A stretch of DNA of 51,146 bases from Burkholderiaceae bacterium (GTDB taxonomy: Bacteria > Pseudomonadota > Gammaproteobacteria > Burkholderiales > Burkholderiaceae_E). Shown here piece after piece: positions 15,423 through 25,286 of this stretch. How positions within the stretch are numbered: position 1 is the first letter of the stretch; every line of letters begins with the position of its first letter. The stretch lies in contig JAJTYR010000025.1 in assembly GCA_021463505.1 (NCBI GenBank), positions 1 to 51,146 of the forward strand, given 5' to 3'. The position numbers were made by a program, and so were the translations under genes. Under the pieces are notes generated by a model that did no database searches, had not been told where the DNA came from, and saw only the letters and a program-made list of their open reading frames with translations.

Positions 15423-15518
15423 GAAGCGGTCGATGTCTACTGCGGCTCTCCGTGAGTGGGGCTGTTCGCCGACGCTGCGGCGATCATGCCCGGACGCCGG
15501 CGCGCCGCCCGGCCCGCT

Positions 15519-16748
15519 TCAGCCCGCTTCGATCGGCACCGCGCTGGCGATCAGCGATTCCCAGGCCGCCGCGTCGGCCGGCCAGTCGCGGTCGCCGCGC
15601 TCGCCGAGCCGGCGAAGGATCTGCGCCAGCTGCCAGGTGGGCGGCTGGCCGAGTGCGGCAGGCCTGTCGCGCCAGAGCCGACGCACGACGTTGTCGCCCA
15701 CCGCGAAGCGTTGTGCGATCGCCTCGATGACGGCGCGGTCCTGGCCCGCGTCGATCGCGCGCTCGAGCACGCCGGCCCATCGCAGGCTGTGAGCGCTGTC
15801 CTGGCGCGCGGCGAGCGGGCGCAGGTCGAAGGTGGGCGGCTGGCGTCGCTGCGCGCGGCGACGCGCGGCGTCGGCCGGCGTGTCGAGCACCTCCGCATCG
15901 CCGTCCTCGTCGGTCTGCGGTGCGCCCCAGGCGTCGAGCGGCACCAGAGTTTCGGCGAAGAAGGTGGCGAAGGCCGGCAGCCGCGCCAGCAGGTGCGCGC
16001 GCGGCATCGCATGGCGCGGATCGAGGCGCAGCCAGTTGTAGCACCCCAGGTGCTTGCCGGCGCCGCTGCGCGCGAGCTTGGCGAGCGTGACCGGGTCGAG
16101 GCTCGCTTCGACGACGGCGGCGATGCGCGCGTCGATCGCCCCTTCGCGCAGGTCGATCGAGCGCAGTGCGCGGCCATAGAACTCGACGTCGACGATGTCG
16201 TCGCGCAGCGCGCCGCGCAATTGCGCGAGGAAGTCCGGGCAGCGGGCGGCGCGGTCGAACAGCGACGCCGGCGCGCCGGGCTCGAGCCGGTGCTCGCGGT
16301 CGAGATGGCGGTGCCAGTCGCCGCGACGGCGATCGAGCACGGTGAGCATCTCTTCGGCGAGCGAATCGAACAGCAGGTCGAGCGCGGCGTCGGCGCCGTC
16401 GCTGCGCGCGAGCAGGTCGACCAGCAGCTTCAGCGTGCGGTCGGAAAGCAGTGCGCGAAAGTCGTAGACGAGCCGGTCGCGGTCCACGCCGAGGAAGCGA
16501 ACGTTCAGGCCCCAGGCGCGCGTGAGCTGCGCGAAGATCGGGTTGGCCATCAGCGACAGCCGCGAGGCCAGCGGCAGCTGCACGACGAACAGCCGCCAGT
16601 CGGACGACGGATTGCGGAACACCAGCGCGCGCGGGCTGGAGCGATAGCAGCGCGCCAGGTACGCGAGTTCGGGGCCTACCGTGCCTGCGTCCTGGAGCTC
16701 TTCGTCGATCGGGACGCCGTCGACCGCGAGGAACTCGACCTCTTTCAA
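15519..16748 (-). CDS. Uncharacterised protein, about 409 residues
   Basis: I do not recognise a family. The protein is soluble in character, rich in Asp/Arg/Leu, with no signal peptide and no membrane helix. Recognisable stretches include RALVFRNPSSDWRLFVVQLP, ANPIFAQLTRAWGLNVRFLG and CYNWLRLDPRHAMPRAHLL, and an acidic linker DEDGDAE near residue 290. The likely start is TTG 16748, whose bases overlap the TGA of the upstream small membrane-protein gene (TTGA), implying coupled translation. A longer frame from ATG 16835 would overlap that gene entirely and looks unconserved. Confidence 0.6.
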   Translation of the reverse strand: MKEVEFLAVDGVPIDEELQDAGTVGPELAYLARCYRSSPRALVFRNPSSDWRLFVVQLPLASRLSLMANPIFAQLTRAWGLNVRFLGVDRDRLVYDFRALLSDRTLKLLVDLLARSDGADAALDLLFDSLAEEMLTVLDRRRGDWHRHLDREHRLEPGAPASLFDRAARCPDFLAQLRGALRDDIVDVEFYGRALRSIDLREGAIDARIAAVVEASLDPVTLAKLARSGAGKHLGCYNWLRLDPRHAMPRAHLLARLPAFATFFAETLVPLDAWGAPQTDEDGDAEVLDTPADAARRRAQRRQPPTFDLRPLAARQDSAHSLRWAGVLERAIDAGQDRAVIEAIAQRFAVGDNVVRRLWRDRPAALGQPPTWQLAQILRRLGERGDRDWPADAAAWESLIASAVPIEAG

Positions 16749-16921
16749 TCGGCCCGCTTGGCGAGGAAGAGCAGCCCGCCGCCGAACACCATCAGTGCGG
16801 CCGCCATCAGCGTGCGCGTGACCGACCCGCGCCACAGCGCTTCGAAGGCAAACAGGATCCCCGCCGTCAGCACGATGCGCGCGGTGCCGGCGGTGCGCTG
16901 GGCGGGGCTGAGCTGGGACAT
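16745..16921 (-). CDS. Small membrane protein, 58 residues
   Basis: The frame begins MSQLSPAQRTAGTARIVLTA and ends LLFLAKRAD. It has two hydrophobic segments (about residues 15-29 and 38-54) separated by WRGSVTR, so it is probably a two-helix inner-membrane protein with both termini on the cytoplasmic side. Its stop codon overlaps the proposed TTG start of the 409-residue unknown gene, which suggests the two form a functional unit. I do not recognise the family. No clear Shine-Dalgarno is visible. Confidence 0.55.
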   Translation of the reverse strand: MSQLSPAQRTAGTARIVLTAGILFAFEALWRGSVTRTLMAAALMVFGGGLLFLAKRAD

Positions 16922-17165
16922 GGCACTAATCTACTCCAGAAACCGGCGCGACGCTGCCCCTCGGGTCTTCGGTCGCTGGTCATGCCCGAGGCTGTCCTGC
17001 GCGGCGCCCGGCGCGGCGACGCGACGATGGTGCCGATGGAAAAGCGGTGGACAAGGCAGGGACAAAAGCTGGACAGCGGCTGGATCATGGGTGTGCAGGA
17101 ACGGGACAGCCACGGAACATCGGGTGCGTACGACGGGGAAAGCGTCGCCAACAGCGGCGGAGCAA

Positions 17166-17969
17166 TCAGCGGACATCGACCGTCAGGCCCGGCAGTTCGA
17201 TGCCGTGCAGGCGGGTCTCCCAGCGCTGGCCGGCGCGGATCGGCCCGGCATCGGTCAGCGTACCGGTGCTGATCACCGAGCCGGGTTCGATCGAGCGGCC
17301 GCGGCGGCGTAATTCGTGCGACAGGTGTGCGATGGCGTGCATCGGGCCGTCGAGCACGTTGGCGCCGCGACCGCGCTCGACCACACAGCCATCGCACACC
17401 AATTCGACTTCGATCCCGGCAAGTCGCGCGAGCGCCTGGCCGGCCGGCCGTCCGAGGCTGGCCACCGCCAGCGGCGGGCCGAGTACCAGTGCGCCGTGCA
17501 GGCCCTGCGCGGCAAAGGCCTCGGCGGCGGTGAAGCGCCATCCCGGGAACGGGCTGTGCACGATCTCCAGACCGTGGGCAATCCAGTCGGCCGCTTCGAG
17601 CACGGCCTGCGGGGTGTCGGCGACTGGCGCCGTGCGCAGGCCGACGACGATCTCGGGTTCGATGCGCGGTTCGGCGAATCCGGCGGCTTCCAGTGTGACC
17701 TGTGATGCGCAGGCGCGGATCAGCGTGGCATCCCAGACCGGGGCCCAGATCGGGTGGAAGACGCCATAGAGCGGCCAGATCGAGCGATTCGTGAAGCCGA
17801 TCTTGTAGCCCACGGGCCGCTCGCCGCGCGCCAGTCGTGCAACCCGAATGCTCGCCTGGATGGCCTCGGCCTGGGTCAGGTCATCGAGCGACGCGAAGCG
17901 CGCGCGATCGAGGCTGCGGCCGTGGTCGCAGGCTTCGAGGATCGTGGCGGCGGAAAGTGGCACGGGCAT
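17166..17969 (-). CDS. 2-keto-4-pentenoate hydratase / fumarylacetoacetase-family protein
   Basis: A 267-residue MhpD-like hydratase or decarboxylase of the FAH superfamily. Features are GYKIGFTNR (about residues 50-58), the metal-binding acid cluster EPRIEPEIV (about 95-103), [12 protein letters not shown], and the C-terminal [16 protein letters not shown] with the conserved glycines. These enzymes act late in meta-cleavage of aromatic compounds, adding water to 2-hydroxydienoates. ATG 17969 is the first start consistent with family length. No other aromatic-pathway genes are adjacent. It is divergent from pckG. Confidence 0.82.
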   Translation of the reverse strand: MPVPLSAATILEACDHGRSLDRARFASLDDLTQAEAIQASIRVARLARGERPVGYKIGFTNRSIWPLYGVFHPIWAPVWDATLIRACASQVTLEAAGFAEPRIEPEIVVGLRTAPVADTPQAVLEAADWIAHGLEIVHSPFPGWRFTAAEAFAAQGLHGALVLGPPLAVASLGRPAGQALARLAGIEVELVCDGCVVERGRGANVLDGPMHAIAHLSHELRRRGRSIEPGSVISTGTLTDAGPIRAGQRWETRLHGIELPGLTVDVR

Positions 17970-18288
17970 GGCGGAGATTATCGCGCGCCGGACAGCGCGC
18001 GGCCGCACGCGGTCTGCCGCATGGTCCGTCGGCTCCGCGCCTTTCGTCACCGCCAGCGCTCGTGGGTCGGGTGTACACTCGGACCCCCGCCCCCACAGCA
18101 AGCGGCGCCGCGCTGCCGTCGCACACGGCAGGCAATCCGTGTCGCGCGAACCGGTTCTGTGCTGGCGGGCCCGAGATGCCGATGCCGTCGCGCCAATTCG
18201 TACCGCAGTCTCGTTGCCGCGCGCAGCGCGCAGGCGTGTGGCCGGTTCCGCGCCGACGCAGCCGATTTCACGTTACGGAGGTTCTTCC
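17970..18288. promoter_or_regulatory. Divergent intergenic region between the hydratase and pckG
   Basis: About 319 bases with no supported gene. A TACACT hexamer at 18074-18079 could be a -10 element for pckG, but I see no matching -35. The pckG ribosome site GGAGG is at 18277-18281. Confidence 0.3.
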
Positions 18289-20205
18289 ATGTCCCACGCT
18301 CGTGTCGAGGCGGCAATGACCCCGACCGGACGCCTTGGCGCTGCTCCGAACATCCGTGCGGTCGCGTCGCTGCAGACGCCCGACTGGGTGCGGCATCCCC
18401 GGCTGATCGAATGGGTCGGCGCGATCGCCGCACTGGTCAGGCCCGACCAGGTGCTCTGGTGCGACGGCTCGCAGGAGGAATACGACCGGCTGTGCGAGCA
18501 GATGGTCGCCGCGGGCACGCTGCGCAGACTCGATCCGGTGAAGCGGCCCGGTTCGTTCCTCGCGCTGTCGGACCCGACCGACGTGGCCCGCGTCGAGGAC
18601 CGCACCTTCATCTGCTCGGAGAAGCGCGATGACGCGGGCCCGACCAACAACTGGGTCGATCCGCAGGAAATGCGCGCGACGATGCAGCAGCTGTTCGACG
18701 GGTGCATGCGCGGACGCACGATGTACGTCGTGCCGTTCTCGATGGGGCCGATCGGCAGCCACATCGCGCACATCGGGATCGAGATCACCGACAGCCCGTA
18801 CGTGGCGGCGAGCATGCGCATCATGACCCGCATGGGCCGCGCGGTGTTCGATGTCCTCGGCGAAGACGGCGGCTTCGTGCCCTGCGTGCATTCGGTGGGC
18901 AAGCCACTGGCGCCGGGCGAGACCGACGTGCCCTGGCCCTGCAACCCGACCAAGTACATCGTCCACTATCCCGAGACGCGCGAGATCTGGTCGTTCGGCT
19001 CGGGCTACGGCGGCAACGCGCTGCTCGGCAAGAAGTGCTTCGCGCTGCGCATCGCGTCGAACATGGGGCGCCAGGGCGTGCAGGCCGGCGGCATCGGCTG
19101 GCTGGCCGAGCACATGCTGATCCTCGGCGTGACCTCGCCGGAAGGCAAGAAGTATCACGTCGCGGCGGCGTTCCCGTCGGCCTGCGGCAAGACCAACTTC
19201 GCGATGCTCGTGCCGCCGAAGGGCTTCGAGGGCTGGAGGGTCACCACCATCGGCGACGACATCGCGTGGATCAAGCCGCATTCGGACGGACGCCTCTACG
19301 CGATCAACCCCGAGGCGGGCTTCTTCGGCGTGGCGCCGGGCACCAGCGAGAAAACCAACCCGAACTGCCTCGCCACCTTGCGCGAGAACACGATCTTCAC
19401 GAACGTGGCGCTCACCGACGACGGCGACGTCTGGTGGGAAGGGTTGTCCGAGCCGCCGGCGCACCTGATCGACTGGCAGGGCCGCGACTGGACGCCTGCC
19501 GACGGCAAGGCCGGGCGCAAGGCGGCGCATCCGAATTCGCGCTTCACCGTGTCGATTGCCCAGTGCCCGTCGATCGATCCGCACTGGGACAGTGTCGATG
19601 GCGTGCCGATCGACGCGTTCATCTTCGGCGGCCGACGCTCGACGACGGTGCCGCTGGTGACCGAGGCGCGCGACTGGGTCGAAGGGGTCTACATGGCCGC
19701 GACGATGGGTTCGGAGACCACCGCCGCGGCCGCGGGCCAGCAGGGCGTGGTGCGGCGCGACCCGTTCGCGATGCTGCCGTTCTGCGGCTACCACATGGCC
19801 GACTACTTCGCGCACTGGCTCGACCTCGGGCACCGGCTGAAGGCCGGCGGCGCGACGCTGCCGAAGATCTTCTGCGTCAACTGGTTCCGCACCGACGAGC
19901 AGGGTCGGTTCGTCTGGCCGGGCTTCGGCGAGAACATGCGGGTGCTCGAGTGGATGCTCGGTCGCATCGAGGGCCGCGCCGGAGGCATCGAGCATGTGTT
20001 CGGCACCTCGCCGCGCCACGAGGACCTGAACTGGAACGGGCTCGATTTCGGCGCGGCCGACTATGCGACGATCACTTCGATCGACCGGGCGGCCTGGCAG
20101 AAGGAGTTCGATCTGCACGCCGAACTGTTCGAGAAGCTGGCGGCGCGACTACCCAAGGCACTGAGCCTCACGAAGGCGGAGTTGGAGAAGCGGCTGGCGG
20201 CCTGA
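18289..20205 (+). CDS. pckG: Phosphoenolpyruvate carboxykinase (GTP)
   Basis: A 638-residue GTP-dependent PEPCK that converts oxaloacetate to PEP, the first step of gluconeogenesis. The nucleotide P-loop with its reactive cysteine is [13 protein letters not shown], followed by the metal-binding TIGDDIAW and [26 protein letters not shown] in the C-terminal domain is also diagnostic of the GTP class. ATG 18289 is 7 bases after a perfect GGAGG, which decides the start although the frame is open from 17848. It converges on the membrane protein gene with only 8 bases between stops. Confidence 0.95.
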   Translation: MSHARVEAAMTPTGRLGAAPNIRAVASLQTPDWVRHPRLIEWVGAIAALVRPDQVLWCDGSQEEYDRLCEQMVAAGTLRRLDPVKRPGSFLALSDPTDVARVEDRTFICSEKRDDAGPTNNWVDPQEMRATMQQLFDGCMRGRTMYVVPFSMGPIGSHIAHIGIEITDSPYVAASMRIMTRMGRAVFDVLGEDGGFVPCVHSVGKPLAPGETDVPWPCNPTKYIVHYPETREIWSFGSGYGGNALLGKKCFALRIASNMGRQGVQAGGIGWLAEHMLILGVTSPEGKKYHVAAAFPSACGKTNFAMLVPPKGFEGWRVTTIGDDIAWIKPHSDGRLYAINPEAGFFGVAPGTSEKTNPNCLATLRENTIFTNVALTDDGDVWWEGLSEPPAHLIDWQGRDWTPADGKAGRKAAHPNSRFTVSIAQCPSIDPHWDSVDGVPIDAFIFGGRRSTTVPLVTEARDWVEGVYMAATMGSETTAAAAGQQGVVRRDPFAMLPFCGYHMADYFAHWLDLGHRLKAGGATLPKIFCVNWFRTDEQGRFVWPGFGENMRVLEWMLGRIEGRAGGIEHVFGTSPRHEDLNWNGLDFGAADYATITSIDRAAWQKEFDLHAELFEKLAARLPKALSLTKAELEKRLAA

Positions 20206-20213
20206 GAGGGTGC

Positions 20214-20894
20214 TCAGCGGCGCCGCAGGTAGTGGCGTTCGTCGAACAGGCGCACGCTGCCCGGTGCGAAGACCACCAGCAGCGTCGTGAGCATTCCCTC
20301 CAGCCATGCTTCGCCGCTGGCCAGCAGCAGTGCGTACGGCAGCATCATCGACCAATAGTCAGCGAGCGCTTGCTTCTGAATCGGAGGCCCCGAGGTGCCC
20401 GCCAGCGCCCACGCGCCGAGCCCGGCGGCGGCCAGCAGCGGCAGTGCGTAGGCCACGAACAGGCCGATGAAGCCGGCGCCCAGCAGGAACACGAAGAGGT
20501 TCGGCGGTAGCCAGAGCCGACAGGCGCGGGTGATGAGCCAGATCAGCCACGCCGGGGCGACGCCGAGCACCAGCAGAGGCAGCGCACGCTCGGCGAGCGG
20601 GAGGTCGAACTGCGCGACATGGGCCAGCTGGATCAGACCCATCGACAGCACGGCCCGGGGGTAGCCGAGGAGCATCGCGAGCCTGGCGGCGCCGATGTAC
20701 TGCAGCGACATGCCGCCCGGCATGGCGACGGTCATCTGCCGGGCGAGAAAGACACTGGCGGTAGCGAGCGCCCACACTGCATGTTCACGAACCGGGGCGC
20801 CCCAGTCGGCACGTAGCGCGGCATCCAGTACGGCAAGCGTCGCGAGCAGGATCGCGAGCCAGCCTACGAAGGCAGGTAGGCCATCCACAGGCAT
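20214..20894 (-). CDS. CbiM-like (COG3235-type) integral membrane protein
   Basis: A 226-residue polytopic membrane protein with six or seven hydrophobic segments. The motif MPGGMSLQYIGAARLAMLLGYPRA and the segment PPNLFVFLLGAGF are typical of energy-coupling-factor permease-like proteins annotated as CbiM-related or COG3235. A metal or cofactor substrate is possible but unproven. ATG 20894 lies 16 bases after the pdxA stop, so it is probably the third gene of an iclR-pdxA operon. Confidence 0.7.
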   Translation of the reverse strand: MPVDGLPAFVGWLAILLATLAVLDAALRADWGAPVREHAVWALATASVFLARQMTVAMPGGMSLQYIGAARLAMLLGYPRAVLSMGLIQLAHVAQFDLPLAERALPLLVLGVAPAWLIWLITRACRLWLPPNLFVFLLGAGFIGLFVAYALPLLAAAGLGAWALAGTSGPPIQKQALADYWSMMLPYALLLASGEAWLEGMLTTLLVVFAPGSVRLFDERHYLRRR

Positions 20895-20910
20895 GTGGGC
20901 GCCCGCTTCG

Positions 20911-21978
20911 TCAAGAGCCGAGCCGGCCTGCCGCGCTGAGCGCGTCTGCCTGGCGAATTGCGGCGACCAGGCTGCGCGCGCTCGCCAATCCGTGCCCGTC
21001 GGGCCCCAGGCGACCGGCAATGTCGAACGCCGTGCCGTGGTCGGGGCTGGTGCGTACGAAGGGCAGGCCGAGGGTGACGTTGACGCCGTCGTCGATGCCC
21101 AGGTACTTCACCGGAATCAGGCCCTGGTCGTGATACATCGCGACCACGACATCGAACGCCTGCAGGCCCCGTGCCCGCATGAATACGGTGTCTGGCGCGA
21201 AGGGGCCGCTCGCATCGATGTTCCGTGCGCGTGCTGCCACGATCGCCGGTGCGATCACCTCGATTTCTTCGTGCCCGAACATTCCGGCCTCGCCGGCGTG
21301 CGGATTGACGCCGGCGACCGCGATGCGCGGGCGGTCGATACCGGCGCGCTCCAGCGCAGTGTGAGTGATGACGATCGTCTGCAGCACGTTGTCGTAGGTA
21401 ATCCGGTCGAGTGCCTCGCGCAGCGACAGGTGGATCGAGACGAGCACGGTGCGCAGCTCGGGGTTGGCCAGCATCATTCGCACCTCGACACTGCCGGCGA
21501 GTTCGGCGAGCAACTCGGTGTGGCCCGGGAAGCGGTGTCCGGCAGCGTGCATCGCTTCCTTGGCGATCGGTGCGGTGACGATCGCGCGTACCTCGCCACG
21601 CAACGCAAGGTTGGCGGCGTGGACGATGCAGCGCCAGGCGGCATCGCCGGCGCGGGCGTCGACGCGGCCGACGGGGAGGTCGGTGGGCAGTGCGACGATC
21701 GAATCGACCAGCGTGGGTACCGGTAGCGAAAGGCGCGCCGCCTCGCGCGCCAGCAGCGCCGCGTCGCCGACCACGCGCAGCGGCATTGCCAGCGAGGGGT
21801 CGGCGCACGCTGCGAGGACGATCTCGGGGCCGATGCCGCAGGCGTCGCCGAGCGTGATGGCGATCGGCCGTGGGTCGTGGCCGTGGGGGGCCGGCGCGCG
21901 CACGGCGCCGTGATCGACGACGTGCCCGGCCAGCTGCGCCGGATTCTGCGTGCTTCGGGTTCGGCGACGGCCGGCCAT
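20911..21978 (-). CDS. pdxA: 4-hydroxythreonine-4-phosphate dehydrogenase (PdxA) family protein
   Basis: A 355-residue NAD-dependent dehydrogenase. The canonical PdxA enzyme oxidises 4-phosphohydroxy-threonine in pyridoxal phosphate synthesis. The family start motif is GDACGIGPEIVLAA; metal-binding histidines appear in GHTELLAE, SIHLSLREAL and MYHDQGLIPVKY. ATG 21978 follows the iclR stop by 13 bases. About 38 low-complexity residues precede the conserved core, so a later start is possible. The context with iclR and divergent mmsA hints at a catabolic PdxA2-like role rather than vitamin B6 synthesis, but that is inference. Confidence 0.88.
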   Translation of the reverse strand: MAGRRRTRSTQNPAQLAGHVVDHGAVRAPAPHGHDPRPIAITLGDACGIGPEIVLAACADPSLAMPLRVVGDAALLAREAARLSLPVPTLVDSIVALPTDLPVGRVDARAGDAAWRCIVHAANLALRGEVRAIVTAPIAKEAMHAAGHRFPGHTELLAELAGSVEVRMMLANPELRTVLVSIHLSLREALDRITYDNVLQTIVITHTALERAGIDRPRIAVAGVNPHAGEAGMFGHEEIEVIAPAIVAARARNIDASGPFAPDTVFMRARGLQAFDVVVAMYHDQGLIPVKYLGIDDGVNVTLGLPFVRTSPDHGTAFDIAGRLGPDGHGLASARSLVAAIRQADALSAAGRLGS

Positions 21979-21991
21979 CGGGATCTCGCCG

Positions 21992-22795
21992 TCAGCCACC
22001 GAGCCGCTGCGACACGCGTACTGCGAGTTCGCGGATCGCGGCCACCACTTCGTCATGCCGGCGCGCACTGGTCGAGGCCTTGATCAGACTGACCGCGACT
22101 GCGGCGACCGCCTCTTTTCGGCCGGCGGCGAAGACCGGCGCGCCGAAGCAGTGCATGCCTTCCGCGGTTTCCTCGTCGTCGATCGCGTAACCCTGTGCGC
22201 GGACCTGCGCGAGCTGGCGCAGCAGCGTCGTCACGCTGCCGACGCTGTGCCGTGTGAGCCGCGGAAGCGGGGCGCGGCCGAATCGCTCGCGGACGCCATC
22301 GGCCGACAGCGTTGCCAGCATCACCTTGCCCGACGAGGTGCAGCTGGCGGGAAAGCGCCCGCCGACGCGAAAGTTCACGGCCAGTGCACGGGTGCCTGGC
22401 CGGCACGAAAGATAGAGCACCTCGGCACCGTCGAGCACCGCGAGCATGATCGCCTCCTCGCGCAGCGCCGGAAGTGCGGCGGCGGCCGCGTCGAAGGCTG
22501 CGACCACGCCCGATTGCTGGCCGAACGCACCGGCCCATTGCACCGGCCTGGCGCCGAGCGCGTATTCGCCGCGCTCGTTGCGCGTGGCCAACCCCAGGGC
22601 GACCAGCGTGTTCAGCAGCCCGTGCAGGCTGCTCTTGGGCAAGCCCAGCACTTTCGACAGCTCGGCCAGCGGCTGCGGCCTGCGCAGCGTGGCGAGGTGA
22701 TCGACCAGTCGCACCGCACGCTCGACCGCGGGCACCAGCACGGGCGCGCGCTCCGGCCAGAGAGGTTTCGTTGCACGTGGCGACCGGGTTGACAT
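21992..22795 (-). CDS. IclR family transcriptional regulator
   Basis: A 267-residue regulator. The N-terminal winged helix contains VPAVERAVRLVDHL and LAELSKVLGLPKSSLHGLLNTL; the IclR effector domain follows with GRFPASCTSSGKVMLATL and the C-terminal AVAVSLIKAS. It most likely binds the overlapping palindromes at 22831-22854 and controls both its own operon and divergent mmsA. ATG 22795 is chosen because the upstream ATG 22831 would place coding sequence across the mmsA promoter; neither start has a good ribosome site. Confidence 0.85.
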   Translation of the reverse strand: MSTRSPRATKPLWPERAPVLVPAVERAVRLVDHLATLRRPQPLAELSKVLGLPKSSLHGLLNTLVALGLATRNERGEYALGARPVQWAGAFGQQSGVVAAFDAAAAALPALREEAIMLAVLDGAEVLYLSCRPGTRALAVNFRVGGRFPASCTSSGKVMLATLSADGVRERFGRAPLPRLTRHSVGSVTTLLRQLAQVRAQGYAIDDEETAEGMHCFGAPVFAAGRKEAVAAVAVSLIKASTSARRHDEVVAAIRELAVRVSQRLGG

Positions 22796-22816
22796 CGCGA
22801 CGTCGTGGGCTACACT
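22789..22816 (+). promoter_or_regulatory. Sigma70-type promoter for mmsA (TTGACA / TACACT)
   Basis: A perfect -35 TTGACA (22789-22794) and a -10 TACACT (22811-22816) are separated by 16 bp. Transcription would start near 22823, directly before the palindromic operator. Confidence 0.6.
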
Positions 22817-22830
22817 CGTATTCGTGTCCA

Positions 22831-22854
22831 TGAACAGACGTTCAACAGGTTGAA
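22831..22854. promoter_or_regulatory. Overlapping palindromic operators, probable IclR-regulator site
   Basis: TGAAC-AGAC-GTTCA (22831-22844) and TTCAAC-AG-GTTGAA (22841-22854) overlap by four bases. They lie just downstream of the mmsA transcription start and upstream of the iclR start. The GTTC/GAAC spacing resembles known IclR-family operators. Binding by the adjacent IclR protein is inferred. Confidence 0.6.
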
Positions 22855-22890
22855 CGAACTCATTGTCCATCAGGAATGCAGGAGGCGCAA

Positions 22891-24447
<1,557 letters not shown>

Positions 24448-24452
24448 GCTCC

Positions 24453-24794
24453 GCGAAGGCAGGCACGGTGTGTGGGCCAGGGCGGCCGCCGGCGCAGCCG
24501 GGGCCTGCCGGCGACTCGCCGCATGCGCGCCCAGCCGGCGCGGCGCGCGAAGGCGCTGTCCTACGGAAACGCTTGGTCGCGCGGACGCGAAGCCCGGACC
24601 GTCGGCCCCAACTCGGTCCCCCTTCGGGGGCCCTCAGACAGGGGCCGACTCGCGCTTCGCGCGTCCGGTCTTCGCTGCGCTCCCGCGCCAGCGCCTACGC
24701 GCGCCGCGCCGGCTGGGCGCGCATGCGGCGAGTCGCCGGCAGGCCCCGGCTGCGCCGGCGGCCGCCCTGGCCCACACACCGTGCCTGCCTTCGC
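24453..24794. repeat. 106-bp inverted repeat with 130-bp structured loop
   Basis: The arms 24453-24558 and 24689-24794 are reverse complements with one mismatch (24550 against 24697); 97 of the bases form an unbroken match. The loop holds further nested pairing: TCGGCCCC against GGGGCCGA and a CCCCC-TTC-GGGGG hairpin. No gene is encoded. It fills the gap between mmsA and sugE. It could be a foldback or miniature element, a cruciform, or a structured RNA that also ends the mmsA transcript; no transposase accompanies it. Confidence 0.9.
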
Positions 24795-24910
24795 TCCGCT
24801 GGAATGAACGAGCACCAGCGGGCTGCTTCGACTGGCGCGAGGATCCGATGGCTGGGCGATGGTCGGCGTAGTACGGGATGGGTGGGGTCGGTCGACGGGG
24901 GGAGCGGGCG

Positions 24911-25252
24911 ATGAGCTTGTCGGTGGGTCAGGCCTGGGCGGTGCTGTTGGTGGCGGGGCTGTTCGAGATCGTCTGGGCGTTGGGGCTGAAGTACAGCGAC
25001 GGGTTCTCGAAGCTGTGGCCGTCGGTGGTGGTGGTCGTGGGGGCGGCGGTGAGCTTCTGGCTGCTGGCGCTGGCGATGCGTTCGCTGCCGGCGGGGACTG
25101 CGTATGCGGTGTGGACGGGCATCGGCGCCGCGGGCACCGCGCTGTCGGGAATCATGCTGCTCGGCGAATCGGCGAGCGTGGTGCGGCTGGGCTGCATCGC
25201 GTTGATCGTGCTGGGCGTGTTGGGGCTGAAGTTCGCCGGCGACGCATCGTGA
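24911..25252 (+). CDS. sugE: SMR family exporter, SugE/Gdx type
   Basis: A 113-residue small multidrug resistance protein with four transmembrane helices. The essential helix-1 glutamate lies in LFEIVWALGLKYS, and helix 3 contains YAVWTGIGAAGTALSGI, which is typical of the SugE/Gdx subgroup (guanidinium or quaternary ammonium exporters) rather than EmrE. It works as an antiparallel dimer driven by protons. ATG 24911 follows GGAG. Its stop is 34 bases before the gabD start, so the two are probably co-transcribed. No guanidine riboswitch is evident upstream, where the large inverted repeat sits. Confidence 0.88.
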   Translation: MSLSVGQAWAVLLVAGLFEIVWALGLKYSDGFSKLWPSVVVVVGAAVSFWLLALAMRSLPAGTAYAVWTGIGAAGTALSGIMLLGESASVVRLGCIALIVLGVLGLKFAGDAS

Positions 25253-25286
25253 TGCCGGCGTGGCGGATTCGAATCGGGAGAAGGTG

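Noticed and set aside
15456-17312. 618-codon plus-strand frame opposite the 409-residue unknown gene
   Set aside because: Low-complexity Arg/Ala/Gln composition. The minus-strand reading has balanced composition and couples to the small membrane protein gene, so the minus strand is preferred.
18268-20118. 616-codon frame antisense to pckG
   Set aside because: Shadow of PEP carboxykinase with no recognisable domain.
24448-24910. Guanidine riboswitch upstream of sugE
   Set aside because: The region is taken up by the large inverted repeat, and no guanidine-aptamer core motif was recognised.
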